Below the pieces are notes generated by a model. That model was not told the DNA's origin. It made no database searches and was given only the letters and a program-made list of their open reading frames with translations. Source: Isoetes taiwanensis (lineage: Eukaryota; Streptophyta; Lycopodiopsida; Isoetales; Isoetaceae). Taken from it: a stretch of DNA of 64,000 nucleotides. A program made the position numbers and the translations under genes. Position 1 is the first letter of the stretch; every line of letters starts with the position of its first letter. Shown here piece by piece: positions 1 through 11,290 of this stretch. The DNA lies in contig JAJEKV010000017.1 of NCBI GenBank assembly GCA_021234155.1, positions 7,909,253 through 7,973,252 of the forward strand, read 5' to 3'.

Positions 1-376
1 CAATTAATTGTTTCCCACAATTTCCACAATCTGATTTGATACATTGTAGCTTATGCCACTCGTTGCCTGCTGCTCTGTCACATACCATAGCCCTCCAAAA
101 TGTGCTAACATTATCAAATGTCATGTTCTTGGCTTGACATATCCCAGCATGAGCTTCAGCTACGCACACACCACAATTGCACGAACAATTTTCATGGAGT
201 CTTGACCTCATCAAATTAAATGCCTGCTTGTACAGATCTGATTGCTCGTGTTTCACGCAACAACATGTGTTTCTTTCCTTTAGCTTTCTAATGCAAGAAG
301 CTTTTAAGTATTCAAATTGCCTAAGCCCAATCCGAACCTCTGGATACTGATCCACAAAATTCTGGAATAATTTAGC
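1..376 (-). CDS. Cys-rich exon of unclassified repeat-encoded protein (partial, runs off the window)
   Basis: The minus strand is open for about 125 codons from a consensus splice acceptor (ttttacag) at 377-380 to the window edge, with no stop. The protein begins AKLFQNFVDQYPEVRIG, contains a CCCVKH cluster, a CNCGVC cluster and a CGNCG cluster, so it looks metal binding. The pattern of a pre-motif with YPEV.IG.R.FEYLK followed by KERNTCCC resembles uncharacterised proteins encoded by dispersed repeats in plants and animals that I know only as a pattern, not by name. No catalytic residues are visible in this part. It lies next to a matching degraded upstream part at 845-1185, so it is probably the 3' portion of the same old gene. 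Function is unknown; a transposon-encoded DNA-binding protein is the most likely class. Confidence 0.45.
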
Positions 377-844
377 CTGTAAAATTACAGTGAAATAAAA
401 TTAGTCACCTCATTACATTACATTACATTACATACAAATCTTTTACATATTCAAGACCCTAAACTCCCACACATACATGTATATTCTGACTTGAATTTTA
501 TTTCATTTACTATGAAATCACATAATTTCTTGACAATTAATACATCTCCACACTAATTTCTTCTTAGTTACTGCCTACATCTACAATACATCCAGAATAT
601 ACATGTAAATAAATATACATGTACGTGTTGCCATGAAATAATTTGACATTTCCATGTAGAGCAAACTAGTGCTGATTGCATCTACATTACATTCAAAAAG
701 TAAAGAAATCATTACAAACTTTACATCAAGAAAGTTACAAAATAAAAAAACATCTTTATTACGCAAAAAGGATGCAATTACGGCTAAATTACGATTAATG
801 TCGTACTGTAATGTCAATATATTGAATTGGTTGTGTCCTCTTCT

Positions 845-1185
845 TCATGACATCTCTAATTTTTGGTGAAACCTTTGAGTTATCTAACCAAAACTGAGCA
901 ACCATATCCTTCATAGCCTGATCTATAGTATTTGTTCTTGGATTTCACCCGCTAATGCCCACGATTTGTTCCACCTAGTGACATTCTTTTCCTTCTCTCC
1001 ACTGCTAGTTTCATATTTCTAAGATGTATTTTCAGCAACTTAGCTGCTAGTGAAGTCTTCTGTAATTCTCCTTCCTCTTCAACCACCATAGATAGTACAT
1101 AATGCTTTGCAGCAAGTTTGTCATTGCTATTTGCATGTTTGACATCTTGGAGGCCATCCTTTAAATTCTTTTTACGGATCTCATT
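845..1185 (-). pseudogene. Degraded upstream part of the same Cys-rich repeat protein
   Basis: Reading the minus strand, one frame gives DGLQDVKHANSNDKLAAKHY and then KTSLAAKLLKIHLRNMKLAV. After frame changes near 960-930, another frame gives MVAQFWLDNSKVSPKIRDVM. The last block matches a recurring pattern (FW..NT.VSP...DV..KR) that I associate with the same uncharacterised family as the exon at 1-376 and that normally precedes it. Several frame changes and stops mean it is not translatable as it stands. The interval 377-840 between the two parts holds no further coding signal and could be an intron plus decay. Assignment to the same gene is an inference from order, strand and family pattern. 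Confidence 0.4.
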
Positions 1186-2579
1186 TTCCTATAGCCTCTT
1201 GAGGCCTTCCAATGACCGGCTCAAATAGGAATTGCAATCTTTTGTCCTGCAATAATCTTCTTGCAAATATACTTTGCTTGTTTTGGAGTCAAATTAGATA
1301 CCTCATCCATTATGAGATTCTGGCAAGATTCACCTTTCTTCTAATTGGCTTTGTCACGTATCCACCCCTACAAACCCGCTGTTTCGATTTTCTTTGCCTG
1401 CTTGTAACCCTGACATACCCAAATCCAACTCTGACAGATCCAAATCAAATCTTGCAAACTAGACCCAAATTACAGGCTCAACTACAAACCCAAATTCAAG
1501 TCTGGCCAATCCAAATCAATTTCTGTTGATTAAAATCTGACCAACCCAAATACTAATTCGACCTGTAAACCGAAATCCGAGCTGCAAATCTGATTAAAAA
1601 ATACACCTTTAAGAATTTGTCTAGGCCTCCAAAAATTGATCTGCTCTGTCCTCCAGGAATCGACATGCTTTGCATGGAGCTGACGCAAAATAAATCGGTC
1701 TGCTCTACATGAAAACGAAATTCAGAATGAAAAATTGACGATTTTGAATTTTTTGTTTCCTTGTATGATCTGATGGAAGTCCTAGTTTAAGACACATCAT
1801 GAAATCCGGTAGCCAACGATTATGATTGGCCTTCAATTGTAGTCTTATTTTGCAGTGGGGGGTTTCCCCCGAAAGAAAGCAAGGCACCGAAATTTTGACC
1901 ACCTTAAAATATCGCCCTTATTTGACTCATTTTTTTACAGCGAAAACGTCTGTTGAATTATCTCTGCGATTTTCGGTGGCGCCGCCTTCTACTCTATTTT
2001 GCACTCTACTTCTATCATGCCGACCCAACACTCCACTTCTATCGCACCTTCTATTCTGTTTTGCACTCTGGCCGGCTCTACAGTAGCTGGAACTGTAGCA
2101 TGTCCATGAAGATGGGCAATGGTCCAAAAGGGGCCGGATTCTTCTCTGCACCGATGTGAAGAAAAAACAGAGGATATTTGGGATTTCTTCACAGCAAAAA
2201 CAAGGTGCAAATAGGGGATTTTTTTCAATATTCTTCCATCGTTCTTTCCCGTTCAGGGCCGATTCCTGTTTTTACTTCCTTTCTATCTTCTTCCAGAAGC
2301 AATGATCCTATCAGGAGTTTTTTTCAGCTTGATTCTTCAGGAGTTCATAGCTTGATTCTTGCAGACGAGTTCAATCCAACGAATGAAGGCCTCTTGCACC
2401 AGAATGCAAACACCCGTTGAATCTAAGTGCACAAACAGAGCCGCCACAGGGCAAATATAGGATGCAAACACCATAGCCATGGCTGAAAATGCCAAGCCAA
2501 GTACAAAAATGCCGAAAATGAAAATCCAAGGCTGGAATCTATCAAGAACGGACTAAATTTTAAGGTTGATAAAATTTCG
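1186..2579. other. No gene seen; degenerate short repeats
   Basis: No recognisable coding sequence. Between about 1400 and 1600 there is a degenerate run built from CCAAATC / ACCCAAAT units. The short open frames here have no motif or codon pattern that supports a gene. 1880-2450 includes low-complexity TCTATTCTG / CACTTCTATC stretches. Confidence 0.6.
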
Positions 2580-2706
2580 TCGGAGAATTTCACTTACCGT
2601 TGAAATTTCTCCAGGAAATTTTCAGCAGACCTGGCAGCGCCGAGTGGCGCCGCCAGGTCTGCTGAAAATTTCCTGGAGAAATTTCAAGGTGAGTGAAATT
2701 TCTCCT
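2580..2706. repeat. Long near-perfect hairpin (foldback) element
   Basis: The arms 2600-2635 and 2652-2687 are perfect reverse complements over 36 nt, beginning TTGAAATTTCTCCAGG. The loop (2636-2651) itself forms a GC-rich stem, GCGCC/GGCGC. Outside the perfect arms the pairing continues with a few mismatches to about 2580 and 2706, giving arms near 60 nt. The GC-rich core stands out from the AT-rich surroundings. No flanking target duplication is evident. It could be a very short foldback transposon or a precursor-like hairpin. No transcription evidence is available. Confidence 0.75.
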
Positions 2707-3039
2707 TCCATAAATATAAGGAACTTACATAAGGCATAAGACATGTCTTAATTTAAGCCCGTGTGAAAGCAACTTTTCCTTAGTTGGTTAGATGGACCTG
2801 AGCATGCTCATGCTGCAATTTGCTACTGCATCAAAAAAAAAGAAGCCTTCAAACTATTATCACGCTAATGCTCATGCTGCTATTTGCTAATGCCCAATTA
2901 TCATTCTTGCAACAACAATCCAAGAAAGCCTCTGCAATTTGTGCGTCAACCGCCTTTATTAATGATAGGCAACTCCATGTAAAATTCAAAATGTACATTA
3001 CAAACACTTTAACCCAGTTCAAATTTCTACATTAATATG

Positions 3040-3040
<1 letters not shown>
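2707..3040. other. No gene seen
   Basis: AT-rich stretch with no coding signal or clear repeat structure that I can support. Confidence 0.6.
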
Positions 3041-3526
<486 letters not shown>

Positions 3527-3529
3527 TGA

Positions 3530-4790
3530 ATGGCACGCTATACATGTTAAGCCCCGGCATTATTGGAGGACTACTTCTTCCCATTCTAGGCGCCTTCTAC
3601 GGATGCATTACTAATACTTTCGAAGAATACTTCTTTAGGGCATACGTGACAGCAACGCAAGTGTCCGATCTTGAATTGAATGGCATGGCATGGCATGGCA
3701 TGGCATGCGATATCTGGGATGGCAAATGGTAATGCAGTAGGGGTTCGTGGAATGGGTCTACTTGTCGGATCAACTGTTATGTTGCTTACTCTTCTGCAGG
3801 GGGTAGCTCTCTGCTTGTTGGCCGTTGTGACCTTCAAGATGGCAAAGCAAAGGATTGCACATTGACAAGGAAATTTGACATTTTCAAGAAGAATTTTCTC
3901 TGAGCTAATTTTTGCGGCCGACACTAACGTAACCAACTATCCAGTCTTGGAGTTTTGACAGATCCATGAAACAAGAGTGGCAGCTTGGATTATGATTGTC
4001 ACCTTGTTATACCCTACTTATTCGCTCGATTCCACACACATTTCATAAGAGTCAATTGGGACATATTTGATATTATAAAAGTGTGCTTTGGCATTCATTG
4101 GACTCTTGGTTTCTTGCTCTTACCGGTGCTTCATCAACCTTGATTTTCATTTCTTCAAGTAGCCGCTTCTCTCTTACCTTATTCATCTTCATAGTGTTTT
4201 GCATGAAGTCGCTTGAAAATTACACTTTAGTAGAGTCCGGATTATAGGCACTGCCTTTTCAGCTTCTCAATCGGTCGGTTGTGGTCTTGCATAGTTGTTT
4301 GATCATCTTCTATGTCGTATTCTCACCTTGGATTCAAGAAAGGAGAATATACTTTTGCCAAAGAACACCTTAGGAGGACTCACATTCTCGCACAGAGTTT
4401 GAGGAGTATTCCCATGAAAAATTGGGCGTCGCTACTAGAAGATAGAAGAACTCCCTAATACAGCCATTTTTCAAAGTAAGTGCTTGTTTATTGCACCAAT
4501 GCAAAGATAAGAAAACGGATCATTCTTGTTGTCTCAAGTCTAGACTTCTCATGCATCCCTTGCTTCATACGTAATCTTTGAAGCCTTTGACATAGACAAA
4601 AAAACGGACCCTTTCCAAAAGTGAGCTGAAATCGCTTGTCTGAAGTCTCGGGAATATGTACCCACACAAATATACTTGAAGAAGATGAACTCCAAGTCCG
4701 GTTAAGAGACTTTGATATTTCAATGATGGATTGATTCAAAAAACGAGAATTCATTAACCAAGATGTCAAAATGGGTGAAGGCAACTGGGT
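3530..4790 (+). pseudogene. NCL-type Na+/Ca2+ exchanger-like (EF-hand) pseudogene
   Basis: Pieces of a plant NCL-type cation/calcium exchanger appear in order in changing frames. These are SPGIIGGLLLPILGA (about 3549-3593), TDALLIL, GMGLLVGSTVMLLTLL (about 3752-3799), RCDLQDGKAKDCTLTRKF (3823-3876), AAWIMIVTLL (about 3982) and ALAFIGLLVSCS (about 4088). Then come two EF-hand remnants, FDIDK with TLSKSELKSLV (about 4590-4640) and EDELQVRLRDFDIS (about 4680-4722). Family members use the two alpha-repeat membrane regions to exchange cations and the EF-hands to sense calcium. Here there are several frameshifts and stops, the second alpha-repeat region is absent, and a GGCAT pentamer run sits inside the first. 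It is therefore a broken, partial copy. Introns are not separable from decay. The family assignment rests on the ordered match of several blocks. Confidence 0.7.
3680..3712. repeat. GGCAT pentanucleotide microsatellite
   Basis: About five tandem copies of GGCAT/TGGCA interrupt the exchanger pseudogene between its GALPDALLIL-like and VGMGLLVGS-like blocks. A shorter ATGGCATGGCATGG run occurs at about 3366-3380. This kind of slippage repeat explains part of the frame loss. Confidence 0.85.
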
Positions 4791-5182
4791 TTGATCTATT
4801 AGGAAACTTGCATTATGCCTATTATCTTATGTAGCACTATATTCAACTCATATCATGATGGATTTTTAAAAGCGCATCGGACCAAATTTACTATGGCTAT
4901 AAGCCATCGCTCCATCCAGAATTTCATGCACATGAATTACGTCTTTTAACTATTTTAAAGATTGCAGTTGCTCTTCATAACATTGTGATGAAGAGACAAA
5001 TTATGCTTTTATGCCATTCATATACATGATACAATGCTGTGGTGAAGAATCAAATTATATATCTATACCATTTAGCAGTTAAATGCTGTGGTGAAGCGTA
5101 TGTAATTAAATTACAGTATGCTATAACATTATAGTTTCTCGGGTTTCATATTATGCTTTTTTTAGCCGAAGGGCAAAAAAAA
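4791..5182. other. No gene seen
   Basis: AT-rich; nothing recognisable as coding, although it could include the decayed 3' part of the exchanger pseudogene. Confidence 0.55.
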
Positions 5183-5647
5183 TTTTAGTATCACAACCAA
5201 CACATAACAACCATTAACATTAATTAACCAACCATTGGGTCCAACATATTTTTGTTAAAATCCCCCTTAAGCCCCCTTTTGTTTGGGTGCATATTCACAC
5301 GGGGGGTGACGTAGGGCAGCGAGAGCTCTTATAATTATATTTTGCACGTACAAAATCAACACCATATAGTATTTTGCTTGAAATCTTATAGTATTTTACA
5401 AATGTTGTTATCTGATATAGCAAATTTTTTTATTTGCATACCCCAAAACGAGAACTTCACATACGGTGTAGATTAAGGAATAAGGGGTGAATATGCCTAT
5501 CCAACGACTCTGTTGCCGGAGTCACCCAGGTGTGAATATGCACCCAAACAAAAGGGGGCTTAAGGGGGATTTTAACAAAAATATGTTGGACCCAATGGTT
5601 GGTTAATTAATGTTAATGGTTGTTATGTGTTGGTTGTGATACTAAAA
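5183..5647. mobile_element. MITE with 118-bp perfect terminal inverted repeats
   Basis: Positions 5183-5300 and 5530-5647 are exact reverse complements over 118 nt, with termini TTTTAGTATCACAACC. The interior (5301-5529) is non-coding. A diverged relative of the right half lies at about 30930-31190. Perfect arms point to a recent insertion or gene conversion. Flanking sequence is A/T-rich and I cannot define a target duplication, so the superfamily is not assigned. It has no coding capacity and would depend on a transposase elsewhere. Confidence 0.85.
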
Positions 5648-5984
5648 AATTCAATCACCCTTTTATGCTTCTACCCAATATTATCCATGAGGAGCCTACT
5701 TACACCTACTACCATGCAAGTCCATGTACACATATGCCCTACTACCAATTCTAGAATATCACTCATGAGGAGAACACTACCAATTCCAAAGTATCACCTA
5801 TGAGGATGTCCAGACCATTTCACATTCTTATTCACATATACTGCTCAACCCTCAATTCTATTACCAACAAAGTATCATTCATGAGTAGTATACTCCCATG
5901 AGGACCCATACCACATCTACACCCATGGAGCCGCATTTACTAAAGTATCATCTATAAGAAGCTGACTCGCACCTATCACACATA
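5648..5984. other. No gene seen; degenerate AGTATCA(C/T)..ATGAGGA motifs
   Basis: The segment contains loosely repeated phrases such as AGTATCACCTATGAGGA and CCCATGAGGACCCATACC. A similar phrase set occurs at 11660-11865 before the second tandem array, so the two array flanks are related. Confidence 0.5.
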
Positions 5985-6362
5985 TTGAGGTGCTTATCCA
6001 GGAACATCTAGAACATTTTAGCATATTCTATTTTAAGTGTTTGCAAAGTTTCAAAAAACTTTCTATTTTTAGACTGAGGCTGAAACATTCTAGAACATTC
6101 TATTTTGAGTGTTTGCAAAGTTCCAAAAAACTTTATATTTTTAGACTGAGGTGCTTGCCTAGGAGCATCTGAAACATTCTAGAACATTCTACTTTGAGTT
6201 TTTGCAAACTTTTAGAGAACTTTCTATTTGTAGGCTAAGGTACTTTCTATTTTTAGATTGAGGTGCCTGCGCATGAGCATCTGAAAAACTCCAGAACATT
6301 CTATTTTGAGCAGTTTGTAAAGTTTCAAAAAACTTGCTATTTCTAGACTGGGGTCTTGTCCA
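5985..6362 (+). repeat. Tandem array of about 88-bp units (left block)
   Basis: About four degenerate copies of a unit with GAGGTGCTTGCC, AGCATCTGGAACATTC, TAGAACATTCTATTTTGAG and CAAAAAACTTTCTATTTTTAG. The array abuts the truncated end of the Helitron helicase. The same family forms a longer array at 11866-12970 on the other side of the Helitron. The unit length near 88-89 bp was read from the better copies in the right block. Confidence 0.75.
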
Positions 6363-7975
6363 TGAGTCCTGTTAAATTTCCTTCAAAACAGTATCTACTG
6401 TGGTGAGCGCGTCGGAATGTGTCATGCTTAATTCATCCCACACCAAAAGTGTTGCTTTTCTTATTCTATCCACCTGTTTGCCCAAGACACGCAGTCAGAT
6501 GTTGCTTCATGTGTCAGGTTTAGTGGGAGCTTGAATGTAGTGTGCACTGTTTGGGCTCCCTTGAACAAAAGGCTTGCTATGCCCGTCCATACAACTGCAA
6601 TAACACTGAGCTCTCTTCCTCTTAACATGCTAATTATTGTATTGAAGACAAACGTTTTTCCAGACCCCCCAGGATCACCCACATATATACATGAATGTGA
6701 TGGTTGGACTTCTTCAATTGCAAGGAGAATGACATCAGCTATTTCTTTTTGGTCTGGAGTCAATCTTGCGTATCGCTCATCACCTTTAGTTTTTACAAAG
6801 ACTACATCGACTGTTTGATTGACGGCTGTATCATGATACCGAGTTATTCTTGGTTCTGGGAGTTGAATTGATTGACAGTTCGTCCCATTTGCAAGGAAGA
6901 CTTCATTCATGGATAATAATGTTGCATTGTATACATCTTCCTCTAGCATGTCGCGGGCATAATCTTCTGCTAAATGGTGCTTGAACTTCTCTCACATGTT
7001 CAATGGATCTGAGGGAGGGCCATATATGCAGATGAAGGCAAACGTTTGTCGCAATTGAGCAGGCATTTGAAAAGTAACTGCATCATCAAGAGTTCTTTCC
7101 GATTCTGCATCATCTGCTAATAGTCCAAGTTTCTTTGTTGTCTCATGAAATGTGTTGCATTGCTTCCCATTAATATTTTTCATATCCTCGCAGCAATAAG
7201 CGCAAGTAATACCTTTTCATGTCTTTTGGGCTGACATTAAATATTCTGGATATAATGATGGGGAGTTTCTGGATATATATATTGCCGGGCAGCTGCATCA
7301 ACTTTATTTAGCTCGAACCAGGCAGTGAGCATCATATGTTTTGTTGCAGCACGTTGCAAGGCAATTCGTTCTTGACCTTCTTCATAATATATGATTTGTT
7401 TGTCGGGCAAGTGAACAGGGAATCTGCCCATAATATAATAGTTAGTAATGATAAAATATACTCTAAGTTCCAAAGCAACAACCGTGTACAGTGTGGGATA
7501 TGTGATGCATTTTGTAACCATATGTCCTCCACATTGCTTCTGGTGGTGCAGAGATATATCTTATATCAAGGAACTCTTGTATCTCGTTTCAATTGTATGT
7601 GGCTTGTATGCATGTGTCTGGATGTGCTGTTAGTGCAATTCTTGCTCGATCGTGGCCTTTATGAATGTACTTAAAACTGTACTTTATGCTCCCAATGCTG
7701 AAACACTGCTCCACATTTATATGACAGGCGTACTTCTTTAAGAGATAGGCATTATATAGAAAAATCGTACTGCTGTCTATCATTCTATTTCCTTGCTCAT
7801 ATTGAATGTCAGGATGTCTTCTATATTTTGGACATCCATTCTCTTTGATTGAGGTATTTTCAGCAAATGCTTTTGGAAAACCTTTAGAACGCTCCCTTTT
7901 TCCAATCTTTTCATTCAGGTCCATGCGCCATGCATTTTTTTACAATTTCATGCAATTCGAAATCTTCCAATGGGT

Positions 7976-8055
7976 CTGGTATATAAATAGAAAAACAACA
8001 TGGACTTCACTTATATTACCACATCGGAACTGAAATAACAATACGATATATATAC
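7976..8055 (-). other. 80-nt spliceosomal intron inside Helitron 1
   Basis: On the minus strand the donor is CCAG|GTATATAT (exon ends at 8056) and the acceptor is ATACCAG|ACCC (exon resumes at 7975). Joining restores AEIPDPLEDFELHEIVKKC, exactly the conserved Helitron block AEIPD......LH..V...M. Without splicing, the block is interrupted. This is good evidence of a true intron retained in the element. Confidence 0.8.
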
Positions 8056-9525
8056 CTGGTATTTCTGCACTTGTGATCCTATCAATGTCATCGCTATCCC
8101 GTATTTGATCTGTTTGTTCCATTATTAGTAGCATGTGAAAGTGTGGCAGACCCCGCTTTTGGTATTCAATTGTATATGTTGTAGGCTTTAACTTTTCCAG
8201 AAATATCTCCTTCTAAAATATCATAGAGAATTGCCAGAGGATTGCCATTAGTTTCGCGTGATACACACGGACCACGTCGGGTCTATCCTCTGGCGATTGG
8301 CCTACCTCTAAGTTATTTGTGATTTTTGGCCAATTTGAATTGCATGTACATGTAACGAATAGGTCTGGCTTCCCAAATCTCCTTACCAATGCCATGGAAT
8401 CTTGATAGTTTTGTTCCATGGCACGTGCACGACCAATAAATGATGATGGTAAGATAACCAATCGTCCAGATGCCAAGCCTTGTGCCTCTGCTTCATGGTT
8501 CACATAATCAATCAAGCCCTCATACATCTCAGCTTGCAAGTTTTTTTGGTTGAGGCGGTAGAAATTCAAGGTATTGGCCTCTATCCTTGCGTAGGCATCA
8601 ACTATGAACTGTTGCGTTAGTGTGTCGCCGCTCAACATGGGATTGAACTCAAACTTAAGGGTGCTGTCAGGTTCTGTATTCCTTTGCGTGCTTAGTCAAT
8701 ACAAATAATTTGCAGCATAGACACATTTTGTCTCGATCGACTCGATGAAGCAGTTGTTTGGTTTCTCATATTCATTTCCCACCCTTTGTCGCCAGATGGT
8801 ATTAACGATGGGTAAGTAAGAGCGTCTACGTATGGGTCGGTAATGGCAATATTCCTGAGGTTGCCGCCTCTTTGATGGATGCATATATCCCTATTAAAAG
8901 GCGGCTTCCCATCCAGATTTACAAATATTACAGCAATCTCATTGACGAATGCAAGGTTGTATTTTCGCAAGTCCAGTCCAGTCCTCTCATCGCTGAAGTA
9001 CATCCTTACTTCTGCATGTTCATTTAGCCCCCGTGCATTTTTCTCTACCTCGTGCATCATATGCGGGGCCTGTGGTAAATGGGTTCGTGCTCCTTATTTC
9101 TAAGTCAAAATCGTCTCATAAGGTCCATGTCACATTCTACATTGTGCACATTTTGCGCACTTTCCTCGTTTACGTACTCTATATTTAGAATGTATAGCTG
9201 GGCATATCACGACAATACATTATCATCGGAATGAGCAGGCCCGAATCTATGGTAGACTTGATCGTGGATCTTAAAAGCAATATAGGCCTGGTTCATTGAA
9301 TTGTTGTATGTCTGCCACGAATGATGCAAATGCCAATGCATTATTGTAAATTCTGATATGTGACTTGAACTCCTTACTTTTTGGGCGATCTCCAATTAGA
9401 AAGTGGTATAATAATGGAGGTATTGCCATCAAAGGAGGCAGGCTAACCTTGCCATCATAGCAACACTTCGTATCATCATGCTTAAATGTTAGTGCATGAC
9501 AATATTTGCACTCCCGGTCCAGTTC

Positions 9526-10155
9526 TTAACAGTGATGAGGCTCGATGTGCATTGAATGATTAGTCCGAGCTATTCTGTAAGTTGAAGCATTATCTCGATT
9601 TGCACGTCTTTGTTGAGCCTTTACAGCTAGCCTCTCAACATGTTGCTCCTCGCCCCGGCCGGGCCGAAGCCTACTTGCGGCCATTTCCTCCGCATGGTGG
9701 GCCAACCTGGCAATACGCACTGCACCCGTCTCTCCTTGCTGGGCACTAAACTTGCTTGCAGCTCTTTCGTCTGGCTGGTGGACCAACCTGATACCATGCT
9801 TCATATCCGTCTCCTCTGTTTGGGCCGGACCACGCTTTCGCGGCCACTTCCTCGCATGGTGGGCCAACTTTTGGCGGCATGCTGCATCTGTCTCCCCCCG
9901 GGTGTTTGAATCTGCTTTCGCCCTTTCCTCTGTCTGGTGGGCCAACTTGGTAGCACACTCCTCCTCTATTTCTCTACTCTTTATTTATGCTCTTCTGTTT
10001 CTCTGTATTTCGGAAACTCTATCCAACCTTGCTTGTCGCTTCTCTGGTGTCTCTGTTGCAAGTAGTCATTGTTTTCTATTTTGGTACCTTTCTCTATCTC
10101 GGGCGCGTCTAGCTTCTTTCTCATCTAATGTCTCCTCTCTTTGTCTTCGTGGCAT
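9526..10155 (-). CDS. N-terminal 23-27-residue basic repeats of Helitron 1 (STPR-like)
   Basis: The likely start ATG is at 10155-10153 (MPRRQREETLDEKEARRARD). After a stop and frame changes near 10085-9990, the frame 9945-9526 has four successive units of roughly 23-27 residues. Each begins with a GET/EET-type turn and continues with a pattern R/KLAHH.EE.AA..R; examples are ETDAACRQKLAHHARK and GETGAVRIARLAHHAEEM. This looks like the STPR-type DNA-binding repeat (one score and three amino acids) seen in some Helitron and animal regulatory proteins. DNA binding is an inference from family knowledge. The upstream poly-T tract (10162-10181) marks the 5' side. Confidence 0.6.
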
Positions 10156-10161
10156 TGTTCT

Positions 10162-10336
10162 ATTTTTTTTTTTTTTTTTTTTCTATCAACAATCTATTTT
10201 GCCCAAACAATATGTAGAAGCACGGTTAGAATAATGGCTTTGGAATATGTATGAGCATTTAAAACATTGCGAAAGATCACATAACAGTTATTCCAATCAC
10301 ATTCTAAAACTTTATATCTTGGCATGGGGGCGGACG
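10162..10336. other. Poly-T tract and non-coding spacer
   Basis: A run of about 20 T at 10162-10181 lies just 5' of the Helitron 1 start (minus strand). The rest is AT-rich spacer before the 245-bp repeat array. Confidence 0.6.
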
Positions 10337-11290
10337 AAAGTTTTGGAATACACTTCTCCATAAAAATTACTATTTCTGGACATGCCACCTATCTAACTAT
10401 ACCCTAAAACTTTCTATTTTTGGACATTGTAGAGTATTTTATTTTAGTTCCTTTGCAAACTCTCTATTCTTCTTAAATTGGTGATAAGAAGTTTATATTA
10501 CTTAAAGTTTCCCCTAAATTGAGGTGCAACAACTATCCGCCTCCATCGAAAGCATTCTACCCCATTCTTGAGCGAGGGGGGGAAAGTTTTGTAATACACT
10601 TCTCCATAAAAATTACCATTTCTGGACATGCCACCTATCTAACTATATCCTAAAACTTTCTACTTTTGGACATTGTAGAGTATTTTATTTTAGTTCCTCT
10701 GCAAACTCTCTATTTTTAAATTAGTCGATAAGAAGTTTCTATTACAAAAGTTTTCCTAAATTGAGGTGCAACAACTAACTGTCTGTAGAGCATTCTACCA
10801 TGATTCTTGAGCATGAGGGGCAAATCAAAGTTTTGTAATACACTTCTCCATAAAAATTACCATTTCTGGACATGCCACCTATCTAACTACATTCTAAAAC
10901 TTTCTATTTTTGGACATTGTTGAGTATTTTCTACATTCTAAAACTTTCTATTTTTGGACATTGTAGAGTATTTTATTTTAGTTCCTTTGCAAACTCTCTA
11001 TTTTTATATTGGTCAATAAGAAGTTTCTACTACGAAAGTTTCCCTAAATTGAGGTGCAACAACTGTCTGTTTATAGAACATTTTACCCTAATTCTTTTGC
11101 AGAGTCTCTATTTTTAGATTGACCAATGACCATGTACATTGTTCTAGAACTTTCTAGAACATTTTACATTAACTCTTTGTAAAATCCTAGAAAACTTACT
11201 ATTTTTTTACTGAGGGGCACATTAAGGTTTTACAATAGACATCCCCAGAAAAATTTCCATTTCTGGACGTGCCACCTATGTATGATGATT
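10337..11290 (+). repeat. Tandem array of about 245-bp units
   Basis: Three full units and a partial fourth. Unit starts with AAAGTTTTG(T/G)AATACACTTCTCC occur near 10337, 10582 and 10828, so the period is about 245 bp; a partial, more diverged unit starts near 11222. Each unit contains CCATTTCTGGACATGCCACC, CTATTTTTGGACATTGTAG and CCTAAATTGAGGTGCAACAAC. The third unit carries an internal duplication of the ACATT(C)TAAAACTTTC segment. No coding. Confidence 0.85.

Larger units (their letters stand above)
6362..10155 (-). pseudogene. Helitron 1: Rep-helicase gene, broken
   Basis: Blocks typical of Helitron Rep-helicase proteins lie in order on the minus strand. Basic N-terminal repeats come first (10155-9526), then a zinc-binding block ECKYC...KCCYDGKVSLPPL (about 9520-9430) and Rep N-domain pieces (9395-8213). 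The HUH motif GLPHFHMLL follows (about 8130), then ECCPKYRR-like and YIHKGHDRA blocks (7924-7589) and PVHLPDKQ (about 7430). The helicase Walker A GDPGGSGKT is at about 6652-6678 and Walker B LVWDELSM at about 6428-6452. HUH Rep nicks and joins single-stranded DNA and the PIF1-like helicase unwinds it during rolling-circle transposition. At least four frameshifts or stops break it, and the helicase is cut off at the repeat array near 6362. It retains one clean intron (7976-8055). The second HUH-side catalytic Tyr was not located. Confidence 0.85.
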
